Part shown: piece after piece, positions 14,208 to 22,579 of the stretch
Numbering within the stretch: position 1 is the stretch's first letter
How the letters are laid out: each line of letters starts with the position of its first letter
Source: JTS-RE9 sp964649195
GTDB lineage: Bacteria > Planctomycetota > Phycisphaerae > Phycisphaerales > Phycisphaeraceae
Assembly (NCBI GenBank): GCA_964649195.1
Contig: CAZYPK010000046.1
Span: 1-31,599 of the forward strand
Reading direction: 5' to 3'
Length of the DNA: 31,599 nt
Program-made: the position numbers and the translations under genes
The notes under the pieces: model-generated
What the model saw: only the letters and a program-made list of their open reading frames with translations
The model's database searches: none
Told to the model about the DNA's origin: nothing

Positions 14208-14735
14208 ATGAATCGCCAGCGGGTCATCGCGGTTGCATTGTTGGCCTCTCTGCTTGCACAAGGCAGCGGGCTGGCGATGCGTCTGCATGTCGCATGGGAG
14301 CATGGACCGGCGGATGTTTCAGGCACGGAACTCGCATCGGGAGCAAGCGTCTGTCGGCATGGGCATGGACATCAGCGGCAGGGGCAGCAGCAGTGGCAGT
14401 GGGGGCAGCAGCAGCAGCAGCACGGCCATGCGGAACGCGCGGGTGATGCGCGATCCGAAGACTGCTCTGGCGGTGGGCCTTTCAAGAGGCCGATGGCACC
14501 GGGGGAGCCGGGGGAGCCGGGGGAGCCGGGGGAAGATTGCGTGACCTGCGTGTGGCTGGGGACGTGGGCGGCGACGCCGACGATGGCGCTTGCGGCTTCC
14601 GCGTGGTTTGAGCCGCTCATCGGGCGGTTGCCGGTGGCGGGGATGTCGTCTTCGAGTTCGGGGGATGGATTCGTTCACTTCTCGCGTGGCCCGCCGGTCG
14701 GGCTGTTCCAAGAACGATTTGGGATTTCTGAATAA
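14208..14735 (+). CDS. Secreted His-rich protein with CxxC, possibly metal-binding
   Basis: A 175-residue protein with a signal-peptide-like start (MNRQRVIAVALLASLLAQGS). It has a His/Gln/Gly-rich stretch (HGHGHQRQGQQQ and QQQQQHGHAERAG), a collagen-like run PGEPGEPGEPGE made by a tandem 9-base repeat (about 14505-14533), and a DCVTC pair. His-rich runs plus CxxC suggest metal binding in the periplasm. The start at 14208 is preferred because the ATG at 14199 lies inside the -10/operator; no ribosome site is visible, consistent with a leaderless message. I do not recognise the family. The CAG and GGGGGAGCC runs may vary in copy number between strains. Confidence 0.6.
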   Translation: MNRQRVIAVALLASLLAQGSGLAMRLHVAWEHGPADVSGTELASGASVCRHGHGHQRQGQQQWQWGQQQQQHGHAERAGDARSEDCSGGGPFKRPMAPGEPGEPGEPGEDCVTCVWLGTWAATPTMALAASAWFEPLIGRLPVAGMSSSSSGDGFVHFSRGPPVGLFQERFGISE

Positions 14736-14812
14736 CCCCCGATGTACCGTGAGCCAGGGGATTGCCACGCCGCAAGCGGCTGGGGCGTGAGTTTATTCAG
14801 GAATCTCATTTC
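14733..14812. repeat. Dispersed repeat A, copy 1
   Basis: Begins at the stop codon TAA of the preceding gene: AACCCCCGATGTACCG, then a GGGGAT block, GCCGCAAGCGGC and TTATTCAGGAATCTCATT. Copy 2 lies at 26370-26448. The start context GATTTCTGAATAA and the end TTATTCAGGAATC are inverted, so copy 1 can fold into one long hairpin. This resembles REP-type elements found at gene ends. The following stretch to 14978 shows no gene. Confidence 0.65.
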
Positions 14813-14978
14813 AAAATCTCTCATCCTGTTTGTCGTTCGCAGTGAAGCGAAGCGGGTCGCCTTGGGGTGATGCGCTGGTGTCATTGCGGTGGCGCGGTTT
14901 CGTCGCGGTCACCGGCTGCCGGTCGTGGTGTGTTTTGTTGTGTTGTGTCGTGTCGATTCCTCTTCATGCAGGTGTCCC

Positions 14979-15683
14979 ATGCGATTGCCGCGCGGATTCA
15001 CTCTCATCGAATTGCTGGTCGTGATCTCGATCATGGCGCTGCTCATCGGTCTGCTTCTGCCTGCGTTGGGCAGGGCCAGGGAGTCGGCGCGGACGGCTCA
15101 GTGTCTGTCGAATGTGCGCAGCCTGGAGATGGCGCATTGGACCTACATGACCGAGCACAACGGGCGGTTCATCGATGTGGGCATGGGTCACGGGGCCGAG
15201 GCGGATGCGGAGGAGGTGGCGTGGTTCCACACGCTTGCGGATTACTACGGCGACAAGCTGGCGGCACGTTCGCCGGTGGACAAGAGTCCCCACTGGCCCG
15301 GCGGCGAGCCTGCGCCGAGCGGGAAGTTCAGGAAGACCAGCTACGGCATCAACAACGCGCTGACCCGTTTGAAGCCCGCGCTGCTTCCGGGAAATTACGA
15401 CCGGCTGGAGCAGGTGCCGCGCCCCTCGGCCACGGTGCATTTTGTTTACATGGCCCACACCGGCGCCTTCGCCACCGCGGATCATCCGCACTTCGAAAAC
15501 TGGGCCGCCGGCGCCGGAGCCGCAGCCAACCAACTTCAGATCGACGCCCACGGCGGACCGGCCGCGTCACCGCAATCCGTCACCAACTACGGCTTCCTCG
15601 ATGGCCATGCCGAGACTCTGGAGTTTCGCAAGGTCTGGACCTCGATGCTCAACAACAGATTCCGTCCAGACACGGCAAATTAG
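14979..15683 (+). CDS. Prepilin-like protein of the H-X9-DG type
   Basis: A 234-residue protein with a type IV prepilin start, MRLPRG/FTLIELLVVISIM; the slash marks the expected cleavage after Gly6, with Glu5 of the mature form present. The hydrophobic helix runs to about residue 27. The C-terminal end has NYGFLDGHAETLEF, the DG-H segment of the prepilin-type H-X9-DG family common in planctomycetes. Such proteins are thought to be secreted surface or pseudopilus components; their exact role is unknown. The ATG at 14979 with AGGTG upstream is chosen because it sits directly before the prepilin motif. It lies between two putative metal-responsive secreted proteins, possibly co-regulated. The codon frame continues unbroken upstream but has no better start. 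Confidence 0.8.
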   Translation: MRLPRGFTLIELLVVISIMALLIGLLLPALGRARESARTAQCLSNVRSLEMAHWTYMTEHNGRFIDVGMGHGAEADAEEVAWFHTLADYYGDKLAARSPVDKSPHWPGGEPAPSGKFRKTSYGINNALTRLKPALLPGNYDRLEQVPRPSATVHFVYMAHTGAFATADHPHFENWAAGAGAAANQLQIDAHGGPAASPQSVTNYGFLDGHAETLEFRKVWTSMLNNRFRPDTAN

Positions 15684-15811
15684 AAACGTTTGAAGTGTTC
15701 CTGTTCAGCGCCGGGACGGGGGCCGGGGGACCGGGGGACGGGGCTTTTTACCGATGGCTCAAAGCCTGTCGCTTTCAGCCGACCAACACCTTTTTGTTTC
15801 AGGAGACAGAC

Positions 15812-16654
15812 ATGAATCGAATGCAATCCTTTTTGTGTGCCGGCCTCATGGCCGCGACGGGCTCGGCGGCGATGGGTCACGAGATCGAACTGGATGTGGT
15901 CGCTTATCTGCACAACGGCAAAATCCGCACGCATGGCTACTCGCATGACAGCGGGCTTTTCTCCGTCGATCCGCACGGCGATACGCGGGTCTTCGCCTAC
16001 AACTTCGATGAAGGCGTCGTCGTGGCCGGCCCGCCGAACCAGGTTTTTCTCGATCATCCGGGGTTCAACGGCGAAGGGTTCGAAGATGAGTTCGGCGTTC
16101 CCACCGGCTTCACCCCCGGCAGCCATCTGGGCATCGTCGCGCAAGCGGCTTTGAAATACTGGGATGGCGCCGGTGCCCCCGCCTTCGGCGCAGCCGCCGC
16201 GGGAACGGGCATCGCTCTGGACAACTTCGGCATTCAGCGCATCGTCACCGATGCCGGCTTCGATGGCGCACCGTTCTTCATCTTCGAGATCGAAGGCGGT
16301 TCGCATCCCGGCGAATACCACGGCCACATCACCTCCATCCTCAACGATGATTCGGCGCCCGCAGGCATCTACATGATCGAGGCGATCATGGTCAACGGCA
16401 GCCTCACCAACGCCTCCACCGGTGAAGGCGTCATCGATCCGAACATCGAAGCTTCCGATCCGATCTTCTTCCTCTTCAACCTCGGCCTGGCGGAGGATGA
16501 TTATGAGGAGGCGGTCGAGGCGTACATCGAGTCGCTGGAAAACCCCACCGGCCCCGGCCCCGGAAGCCCTGCGGTGCCCGAGCCTGCGACGATCGCGCTG
16601 CTGACCGGTTCGATGCTCGCCTTCGTCCGTCGAGGGGAACGATGGCGTCAGTGA
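15812..16654 (+). CDS. PEP-CTERM protein resembling the Zur-repressed all3515 family
   Basis: A 280-residue exported protein. It has a signal peptide (residues 1-24, cut near SAAMGH) and a C-terminal PEP-CTERM sorting tail: VPEPATIALLTGSMLAFVRR. The mature part starts HEIELDVVAYLHNGKIRTHG and has GSHPGEYHGHI, several His residues suited to metal binding, and ASDPIFFLFNLGL near the end. From memory this matches the family named all3515-type Zur-repressed PEP-CTERM proteins; this was not searched. AGGAG lies seven bases before the ATG. It ends the cluster and is followed by a terminator. The Fur/Zur-like palindrome at 14184 could control it if the three genes are co-transcribed. Confidence 0.7.
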   Translation: MNRMQSFLCAGLMAATGSAAMGHEIELDVVAYLHNGKIRTHGYSHDSGLFSVDPHGDTRVFAYNFDEGVVVAGPPNQVFLDHPGFNGEGFEDEFGVPTGFTPGSHLGIVAQAALKYWDGAGAPAFGAAAAGTGIALDNFGIQRIVTDAGFDGAPFFIFEIEGGSHPGEYHGHITSILNDDSAPAGIYMIEAIMVNGSLTNASTGEGVIDPNIEASDPIFFLFNLGLAEDDYEEAVEAYIESLENPTGPGPGSPAVPEPATIALLTGSMLAFVRRGERWRQ

Positions 16655-16684
16655 TCCGAAATGCGGGGGATGGAGAAAAGGCGA

Positions 16685-16715
16685 CGGCGAGACGCGAAAG
16701 CGACTCGCCGTTTTT
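16685..16715 (+). terminator. Rho-independent terminator after the PEP-CTERM gene
   Basis: CGGCGAG (16685-16691) pairs with CTCGCCG (16704-16710), followed by TTTTT. It lies 30 bases after the stop and ends the plus-strand cluster. Confidence 0.75.
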
Positions 16716-16843
16716 CTTGCCTTCCTGCTTTCCCATACAGCATTTCACAATAGAGGGTGCAATATGGAAAGCGTGACTGCTCAGCCGGGTGTGCCCATCT
16801 TTTTGTGGCAGCGCAAAGCTCCGCCCGGGGTTTGAGAAGTTTT

Positions 16844-16927
16844 GGGTGGCTGGGGCTGAGGCTCTGCGAAGCCCCGGCAAGGTGAACTGGGGGAGCCGGA
16901 GCGTCGAAGACTCCGCCCCAGCCACCC
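16844..16927. repeat. Dispersed hairpin repeat B, variant copy
   Basis: Outer arms GGGTGGCTGGGGC and GCCCCAGCCACCC are perfect inverted repeats; the interior differs from the copies near 20674 and 22580. It occupies the gap between two convergent genes (stops at 16654 and 17010) and could stop transcription from both sides. The rest of this gap shows no gene. Confidence 0.7.
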
Positions 16928-17009
16928 AAACATTTCAAACTGACCCACTACCCAGCCGCGAGGCGGCGACATCGGTTGATGCGGTCGATGAACCGGCTTG
17001 CCCTCTTCG

Positions 17010-18656
17010 CTACTTCCGCCTGCGATCAGGCTGCGGCACATCCGCGGGCAGCGGCCCGGCCATCGGCGGGGTCTCGAAGAATTTGCCGCCATCGATCACG
17101 CGCGGGTCGCCCGTGCGCTTCAGCTCATCCAGCAGACGCTCGCGCAGTCGCTTGGCCACCTCCGCATAAGCCGGGTCGGCGGCGAGATTCTTCATCTGGT
17201 GCGGATCCTTCTTCACATCAAACAGTTCCTCGCGCGGCCGCTTGCCGTAGGCGCGATCAAAGTAAGGCTTCCACTTCGCGTCGGTTCGGTTGAGCACCAG
17301 CCACGCTTTCGTCGGGCCGGCATCCTCATCGGGCAGCGTGACGAATGTGGTGTTCTCCAGTTCGTTCATCGTCGGCGGCGTGTCGCCATCGAGGTTGTAG
17401 GGATCGCCCAGCGGATGGCGGTCGGGCATGAAGTTGATGATGAACAGGTGATCCGCCGTGCGAATCGCCCGCTGCGGATAAGGCAGGTGGCCGGCCCGCG
17501 CCATCTCCACGTGACGCTCGCGGCCGATGAACACCGCATCACGCTTGGCGTCCGCCACCGGCTGCGCCTCCGAACGAAGCGCCGGCCAGAGGCTGCGTCC
17601 GGTCATCACATCGGGCGCAGGCAGGCCGCCCGCTTCGAGAAACGTCGGCGCCAGGTCAGGCAGGCTCACCAGATCGTTCAACACCCGGCCGCCCTTCACG
17701 CCCGGCCCGGCAATGGCCAGCGAGACGTTGGAGCCGAAATCGTAAAGGTTGCATTTCCCATGCGGAAAACCGGCCGGTCCATGATCGCCGCTGATGGCGA
17801 TGATCGTGTTCCCGTATTCGCCGGCCTTCTTCAGTTCATCGATCAGCACGCCGATGGCCGCATCCAGGGCCTGCACCTCGCCCATGTAATCGGCCAGGTC
17901 CTCGCGCACCTCATGCACATCGGGAAGAAACGGCGGCATCCTGCCCTTGAGCAAGTCAGGATCAAGCCCCCACAATTTCAATCCCGAACCCTTGACCCAC
18001 TTGCGATGCACATTCGTCGGGCCAAACCAATAAGCGAACGGCTTGCCCTCGGCGCGGGCCGCGAGCATCGCCTTGAAGTTGCCGCGCACCTCCTGAAGGA
18101 TTTCATCACGGGCCTGCCCGGGCGTCCTGCCCGCCGCCACGAGCTTCGTCGCATTCTGTGAATACTGATTGATGCGGCCGCCTGATTTCTGATGGGCAAA
18201 CGCCTGCCCGCCGAACGGGGCGTCCGAAGGCGTGCCCGGACTCCAGACCTTGTGGCTCTTGCCGATGTGATAGCCGCCCTCGTGCATCAGCAGCGGCCAG
18301 CTTGGAATCTTCGAGTCCCACACCGCCCCCTGAAGAATCGCCCCGCGACCGGTGCGCCAGAAGTGCTGCCCCGAAAGCAGCGCGCTGCGGCAGGGCGTGC
18401 ATGAAGGCGCGCTCACGAAGGCGTTGCGAAAGAGCACGCCTTCACCGGCGATGCGATCGAAGTTGGGCGTCTTCACCACATCGCTGATGCCGCCGGGCCC
18501 ATCGGTTTTCGCATAGATGCTTGCCTGTTTGCCCCAGTCATCGGCGAAAATGAAAAGCACATTGGGCCGCTTGACCGGCTCCGCCGCGTCGGCATGAAAC
18601 GCGGCAAGCAAACACAATCCAACAGCCCATAGGATGATGTCGGCGGTCGAACGCAT
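17010..18656 (-). CDS. Sulfatase, heparan-N-sulfatase-like
   Basis: A 548-residue secreted sulfatase of the alkaline-phosphatase superfamily, hydrolysing sulfate esters or sulfamates of glycans. It has a signal peptide (1-24, AFHADA), then the metal site PNVLFIFADDWG with paired Asp, and the formylglycine motif SAPSCTPCRSALLSG, where the Cys of C-T-P-C-R would be converted to formylglycine. Next are IGKSHKVW and GDHGPAGFPHGKCNLYDFG, which carries the second Asp-His pair. The 'GDHG..FPHGK..LYD.G' wording is typical of sulfamidase (heparan N-sulfatase)-like members. The ATG at 18656 has CAGGGAG eight bases upstream; the open frame further up is repeat DNA. It is transcribed alone, opposite to the lactate-permease gene. 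Confidence 0.88.
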   Translation of the reverse strand: MRSTADIILWAVGLCLLAAFHADAAEPVKRPNVLFIFADDWGKQASIYAKTDGPGGISDVVKTPNFDRIAGEGVLFRNAFVSAPSCTPCRSALLSGQHFWRTGRGAILQGAVWDSKIPSWPLLMHEGGYHIGKSHKVWSPGTPSDAPFGGQAFAHQKSGGRINQYSQNATKLVAAGRTPGQARDEILQEVRGNFKAMLAARAEGKPFAYWFGPTNVHRKWVKGSGLKLWGLDPDLLKGRMPPFLPDVHEVREDLADYMGEVQALDAAIGVLIDELKKAGEYGNTIIAISGDHGPAGFPHGKCNLYDFGSNVSLAIAGPGVKGGRVLNDLVSLPDLAPTFLEAGGLPAPDVMTGRSLWPALRSEAQPVADAKRDAVFIGRERHVEMARAGHLPYPQRAIRTADHLFIINFMPDRHPLGDPYNLDGDTPPTMNELENTTFVTLPDEDAGPTKAWLVLNRTDAKWKPYFDRAYGKRPREELFDVKKDPHQMKNLAADPAYAEVAKRLRERLLDELKRTGDPRVIDGGKFFETPPMAGPLPADVPQPDRRRK

Positions 18657-18786
18657 GAGAGGCTCCCTGTTTGAAACCAGACGGATACACGACGCGGCGG
18701 CAGGGTGGACGGCGATGGCAGGAGCATACAAGCTTACGTCAAGGGCGGCGTTTTTGAATCCTTCATTTTGAAGCCCGCAGGCTGTA

Positions 18787-18992
18787 TGGTTCTCCCAACC
18801 GCCTTTGTTGGAAAACTCCAAATGACAAAGCTCAAGTTCCAAACAAGCTCCAAAATGCGAAAATGAAAAAAAGAGGAATTGGAATCGCGCATGATTTTCG
18901 CCTTTTTTCTTCAGCATTGGAGCTTGTTTGAGATTTGGCGATTGCGATTTGTGATTTCAGACCGCACGTCAACCAGGCATTAAACGGCCCTG
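18787..18992. repeat. Dispersed repeat C, copy 1 (about 206 bp)
   Basis: Nearly the same sequence recurs in the same orientation at 29916-30122. Landmarks: AACTCCAAATGACAAAGCTC, TCGCGCATGATTT, TTGGAGCTTGTTTGAGATTT, CAACCAGG and TTAAACGGCCCTG. Internal arms CTCAAG...CAAGCTCCAA and TTGGAGCTTGTTTGAG are inverted. It fills most of the gap between two divergent genes; no gene is seen in it. Confidence 0.8.
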
Positions 18993-19039
18993 TTGAAACC
19001 GCATCCACGATTCACTCTTGCGATACCCTGTGATCCCCC

Positions 19040-20611
19040 ATGCCTTCCACCACCACCATCCCGGCCACGCTGTTTGCGGCGACGCCCATCGCCATCATTC
19101 TGACGCTCATGCTCTGGCGGCAATGGTCCGCGGCCAAGGCCGGTGGCGTCGGCCTGGCCATCGCGCTCGCGGTTGCGTTCGGGTCGTTCGGCTTCGGCAC
19201 CGAGGTGTATGCGACGCTGGGTCCCGTGTCCGCTCTCGCAGGCGTCGCGGCGGAAGCGACATGGGTGGCCGCGACGATTTTGTGGATCATCTTTCCGGCC
19301 TTGTGCATCCATCACCTGCAACTGGACAGCGGAGCGATTGATGTGCTGCGCCGTTTCATGGGGCGGCTATCGACCGATCCGCGCATCATGGCGCTCCTCA
19401 TCGCCTGGTTCTTCGCGCTGTTCATCGAAGGCGCGGCGGGATTCGGCACGACGGTGGCGCTGGCGGCGCCGTTTCTGGTGAGCGTGGGGTTCAAGCCGGT
19501 CGAAGCGGTCACTGCCGCGATGATCGGCCATGTGGTGGGCGTTTCGTTCGGTGCCGTGGGCACGCCGATCGTCCCGCAGATGGCGACCACGGGAGCGCAG
19601 CCGCTGGACCTGGCGCGAGTCAACGCGATCTATCATGTCATTCTCGGCGGCAGCCTGCTTCTGATGATGATGATGGTCACCATGCACAGTCTGCGCCAGC
19701 GCGAACCACAGGCGCGATTTCCCCTGGGATGGATCGCTCTGGCGGCGCTTTTCTTTCTGCTGCCCTATTTCATCATCGCGTGGTGGATCGGCCCCGAATT
19801 GCCCACGCTCGGCGGAGCGGTGGTGGGCGGCATTGCCTTCGTCGTGCTCGTTCGCGGCAGACGTTCCGCCGCGGAGAGGAAATCGGAACAACAGGAGCGC
19901 CTGACGCTGATCATCCGCGCCGGCGCTCCTTATGCGGCACTCATCGCCCTGATCCTCGTCACTCGTCTGATCGTGCCGATTCGCACGATGCTCAACAGCC
20001 ATGTCTGGGACTGGCAACTGCTGGATCACTTCAAAGGCAACTTCAGGCCTCTCTATCATCCGGGCACCATGTTGATGCTCGCGTTCCTGATCGGAGCCTG
20101 CTGGCAACGGGCGGCGGGCGGCCAGATCAAAAGTGCGATGATCAAAGCCGCGCGTCAACTGGGACCGGTGACGCTCGCGTTGCTGGCGATGCTCACGCTG
20201 TCTCGCCTGATGGTGCACGCCACGATGATCGACACCCTCGCCATCGCGGCGGCGGCGACTGCCGGCCCGCTCTGGCCGATGGTCGCACCCTTCGTCGGCG
20301 CGCTGGGCGCTTTCGTCACCGGGTCGGCCACCGCCTCCAACATTCTTTTCTGCGACTTCCAGCATGCCACCGCCACCAACCTGAAGCTGCCGACATTGCT
20401 CATGGCCGGCGCCCAGGGATTCGGAGCAGCCTCGGGCAACATGTTCTGTCCCCACAACATCATCGCCGGCAGCGCGACCGTCGGCATTGCCGGCCAGGAA
20501 GGGGCGATCCTCCGAAGGACGCTGTGGCCTTGCCTGATCTACACCATGCTGGGCGGCTTGCTCGCGCTGCTGCTGTCATGGCTGGATGTGATTCCGGGTG
20601 GCTGGGGCTGA
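19040..20611 (+). CDS. Lactate-permease-family transporter
   Basis: A 523-residue integral membrane protein of the L-lactate permease (LldP/GlcA) family, proton symporters for lactate or glycolate. About 13 hydrophobic segments are visible. Family hallmarks: FIEGAAGFGTTVALAAPFLV (about 132-151), AMIGHVVGVSFGAVGTPIVP and FVTGSATASNILFCDFQH (about 430-447), plus a late FGAASGNMFCPHNIIAGSA. The length is close to the usual ~550. No ribosome site is obvious before the ATG at 19040. The last codons (GGWG, stop) are made by dispersed repeat B sequence, so the natural C-terminus may have been rewritten by the repeat. Substrate cannot be told from sequence; sulfatase neighbours hint at use of sugar-fermentation products, which is inference. 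Confidence 0.85.
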   Translation: MPSTTTIPATLFAATPIAIILTLMLWRQWSAAKAGGVGLAIALAVAFGSFGFGTEVYATLGPVSALAGVAAEATWVAATILWIIFPALCIHHLQLDSGAIDVLRRFMGRLSTDPRIMALLIAWFFALFIEGAAGFGTTVALAAPFLVSVGFKPVEAVTAAMIGHVVGVSFGAVGTPIVPQMATTGAQPLDLARVNAIYHVILGGSLLLMMMMVTMHSLRQREPQARFPLGWIALAALFFLLPYFIIAWWIGPELPTLGGAVVGGIAFVVLVRGRRSAAERKSEQQERLTLIIRAGAPYAALIALILVTRLIVPIRTMLNSHVWDWQLLDHFKGNFRPLYHPGTMLMLAFLIGACWQRAAGGQIKSAMIKAARQLGPVTLALLAMLTLSRLMVHATMIDTLAIAAAATAGPLWPMVAPFVGALGAFVTGSATASNILFCDFQHATATNLKLPTLLMAGAQGFGAASGNMFCPHNIIAGSATVGIAGQEGAILRRTLWPCLIYTMLGGLLALLLSWLDVIPGGWG

Positions 20612-20673
20612 GATGAGCCGGGAGAGCCGGAAGAGCCGGAAGAGCAGAGAGAGCAGGGGGAGCAGGGGGAGCA
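20596..20673. repeat. Half copy of repeat B plus a 9-base tandem repeat
   Basis: GGGTGGCTGGGGCTGAG (20596-20612) covers the stop of the permease gene. It is followed by degenerate 9-base units (AGAGCCGGA, then GGAGCAGGG) to 20673. The same unit style occurs inside the His-rich gene near 14505. Confidence 0.65.
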
Positions 20674-20847
20674 GGGTGGCTGGGGCTGAGTCCGCGAAGC
20701 CCCGGCCCAGATGCACAAAGCAAGGTGAGGCAACTGAAGGCTGAATGCTGAAGGCTGAAGGCTGAAGGCTGAAGGCTGAAGGCTGAAGGCTGAAGGCTGA
20801 AGGTCGCCTGACCGGGGCTTGCGCAAAGCCTTCAGCCCCAGCCACCC
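20674..20847. repeat. Hairpin repeat B with expanded heptamer loop
   Basis: Left arm GGGTGGCTGGGGCTGAG plus TCCGCGAAGCCCCGGC, loop beginning ATGCACAAAGCAAGG, then about nine GGCTGAA units (20734-20803), then an imperfect right arm ending CAGCCCCAGCCACCC. The copy at 22580 has the same loop with a single heptamer. The gap 20612-20963 contains no gene. Confidence 0.75.
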
Positions 20848-20963
20848 TCTGGCTCTTCCAGCTCCTCTGGCTCCTCCGGCTCCCTTGGGCTGGCGCTCCG
20901 AGGTATCGTAGTCCGTACGGGTCTGCTTCCGCCGCATGTTCAACCGCTCCCCGAAAGTTCATC

Positions 20964-22481
20964 ATGAAGAAAGCCGTCACCTTCATCCTGGCCTTGCTGC
21001 TGACGCCCTTGGCCGCGCTCCTGGCCCAGCAGCAGAAAAGCGAATCCAACATCGTCATCGCCGATGCCCCGGACAGGACCGGCGCCGCCGAGCCGAAATA
21101 CAATGTGCTCTTCATCATCTCCGATGACCTGACCTACACCGCCCTCTCCTGCTACGGCAACAAGGTCTGCAACACCCCCAACATCGATCGCCTGGCGGCA
21201 CGCGGCACCCGGTTCACCCGCGCCTACTGCCAGGGAACCTACTGCGGTCCGTCGCGGGCTTCGTTCATGTCCGGCTACTACCCGCACGCCACCGGGGTGC
21301 TCGGCTACAACAACCCCAGACCCGTCATCGGCGACAGGCCCACATGGTCCGAGCATTTCAAAAACCACGGCTACCACGCGGCGCGCATCAGCAAGATTTA
21401 TCACATGGGCATCCCCGGCGACATCGAGACCGGCGCCGACGGCGCCGATGATGAACGGTCCTGGACCGAGCGGTTCAACAGCAAAGGGCCCGAGTGGAAA
21501 GCGGCGGGCGACGGCGAAACGCTGGAGAACAACCCCGATGGCAGGAAGCCTGCCGTGGGCGGCAACACCTTCGTCGTCGTCGAGGCCGATGGCGATGACA
21601 TGGATCATTCCGATGGCCGCACCGCGGCCAAGGCGATCGAACTCATCAGGAAGCACAAGGACAAGCCGTTCTGGCTGGGCGTCGGTTTCGTTCGTCCGCA
21701 CGTGCCCTTCGTCGCCCCGCGCGCCTACCACGAACCCTTCAAGCCATATGACAAACTGGAACTGCCCGAAAAGGTGGCCGGCGACTGGGATGACATTCCC
21801 AAGGCGGGCATCAACTACAAGACCAGCGCGAACATGCAGATGGACATTCGCCGCCAGAAGAAAGCCGTGGGCGGGTATTACGCATCGGTGGCCTACGTCG
21901 ATGCGATGGTCGGCAAGGTGCTCGATGCCGTCGAAGAGGCCGGCCTCGGCGACAGGACGATCATCATCTTCACCAGCGACCACGGCTACCACCTGGGCGA
22001 GCACGACTTCTGGGCCAAGGTCAGCCTGCGCGACGAATCGGCGGGCGTGCCGCTGATCATCAGCGTGCCGGGACAAAAGCCCGCCGTCTGCCATTCGCTG
22101 GTCGAACTGCTCGACCTTTATCCGACGACCGCCACCCTCTGCGGCCTGAAGGTTCCCGAACATATCCAAGGCAAAAACATCGCAAAAATGCTGGAGGACC
22201 CGACCCATGAAGTGCGCGACGCCGCCTTCAGCGTCGCCCCGATGCGCGGCGGCTTCCTGCTGCGCGACCATCGTTATGCCTACCTTCAATACCGCGAGGA
22301 TGCCGCCAACGGCGTGGAACTTTTCGACATGATCAAGGACGAAAAACAATACACCAACCTCGCCGACAGCCCGCAGCACAAGCACATCGTCGAAGCATAC
22401 AAGGCCAAACTGGCGGCGAAGCTGAAATCGGTGCGGGACAACGATCTGCCCAAACCCGCAGGGACGAAGAATGCAAAGTGA
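20964..22481 (+). CDS. Sulfatase, iduronate-2-sulfatase-like
   Basis: A 505-residue secreted sulfatase. It has a signal peptide (1-22, LALLLTPLAALLAQQ), metal-binding NVLFIISDDLTYTALSCYGN and the formylglycine motif YCQGTYCGPSRASFMSG, with C-G-P-S-R. The segment VGFVRPHVPFVAPRAYHEPF, and TSDHGYHLGEHDFWAKVSLR with the Asp-His pair, are characteristic of iduronate-2-sulfatase-like enzymes, which remove 2-O-sulfate from uronic acids. The end (VELFDMIKDEKQYTNLAD) is the usual C-terminal subdomain. The pair of sulfatases in one locus fits growth on sulfated polysaccharides or glycosaminoglycans, common in planctomycetes. No strong ribosome site is visible. An anaerobic or Cys/Ser maturase is not encoded nearby. 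Confidence 0.88.
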   Translation: MKKAVTFILALLLTPLAALLAQQQKSESNIVIADAPDRTGAAEPKYNVLFIISDDLTYTALSCYGNKVCNTPNIDRLAARGTRFTRAYCQGTYCGPSRASFMSGYYPHATGVLGYNNPRPVIGDRPTWSEHFKNHGYHAARISKIYHMGIPGDIETGADGADDERSWTERFNSKGPEWKAAGDGETLENNPDGRKPAVGGNTFVVVEADGDDMDHSDGRTAAKAIELIRKHKDKPFWLGVGFVRPHVPFVAPRAYHEPFKPYDKLELPEKVAGDWDDIPKAGINYKTSANMQMDIRRQKKAVGGYYASVAYVDAMVGKVLDAVEEAGLGDRTIIIFTSDHGYHLGEHDFWAKVSLRDESAGVPLIISVPGQKPAVCHSLVELLDLYPTTATLCGLKVPEHIQGKNIAKMLEDPTHEVRDAAFSVAPMRGGFLLRDHRYAYLQYREDAANGVELFDMIKDEKQYTNLADSPQHKHIVEAYKAKLAAKLKSVRDNDLPKPAGTKNAK

Positions 22482-22506
22482 AGGGCCGCGCGGGGGTGGG
22501 AAGTTT

Positions 22507-22556
22507 GGGGTGGCTGGGCCTGAGTTTCGCTTAAGCCCCGCCCGGAAGGGCGCGGG
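22507..22556. repeat. Dispersed repeat B, degenerate copy
   Basis: GGGGTGGCTGGGCCTGAG, then a TTTCGCTTAAGCCCCGCCC hairpin side. It lies just after the sulfatase stop, next to the perfect copy at 22580-22693. Confidence 0.6.
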
Positions 22557-22579
22557 CCAAGGGGCGTTCGATTCGCGGT

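Noticed and set aside
14867..16654. A single 595-residue fusion protein joining the prepilin region and the PEP-CTERM protein
   Set aside because: The first part is in a different frame from the prepilin gene. The PEP-CTERM gene has its own AGGAG site and signal peptide at 15812, so the long frame is accidental.
17010..18917. Longer sulfatase starting at 18917
   Set aside because: The added part is translated from dispersed repeat C; the signal peptide and ribosome site support 18656.
20734..20803. CRISPR array
   Set aside because: The units are uninterrupted 7-base tandem copies with no spacers, and no cas gene is present.
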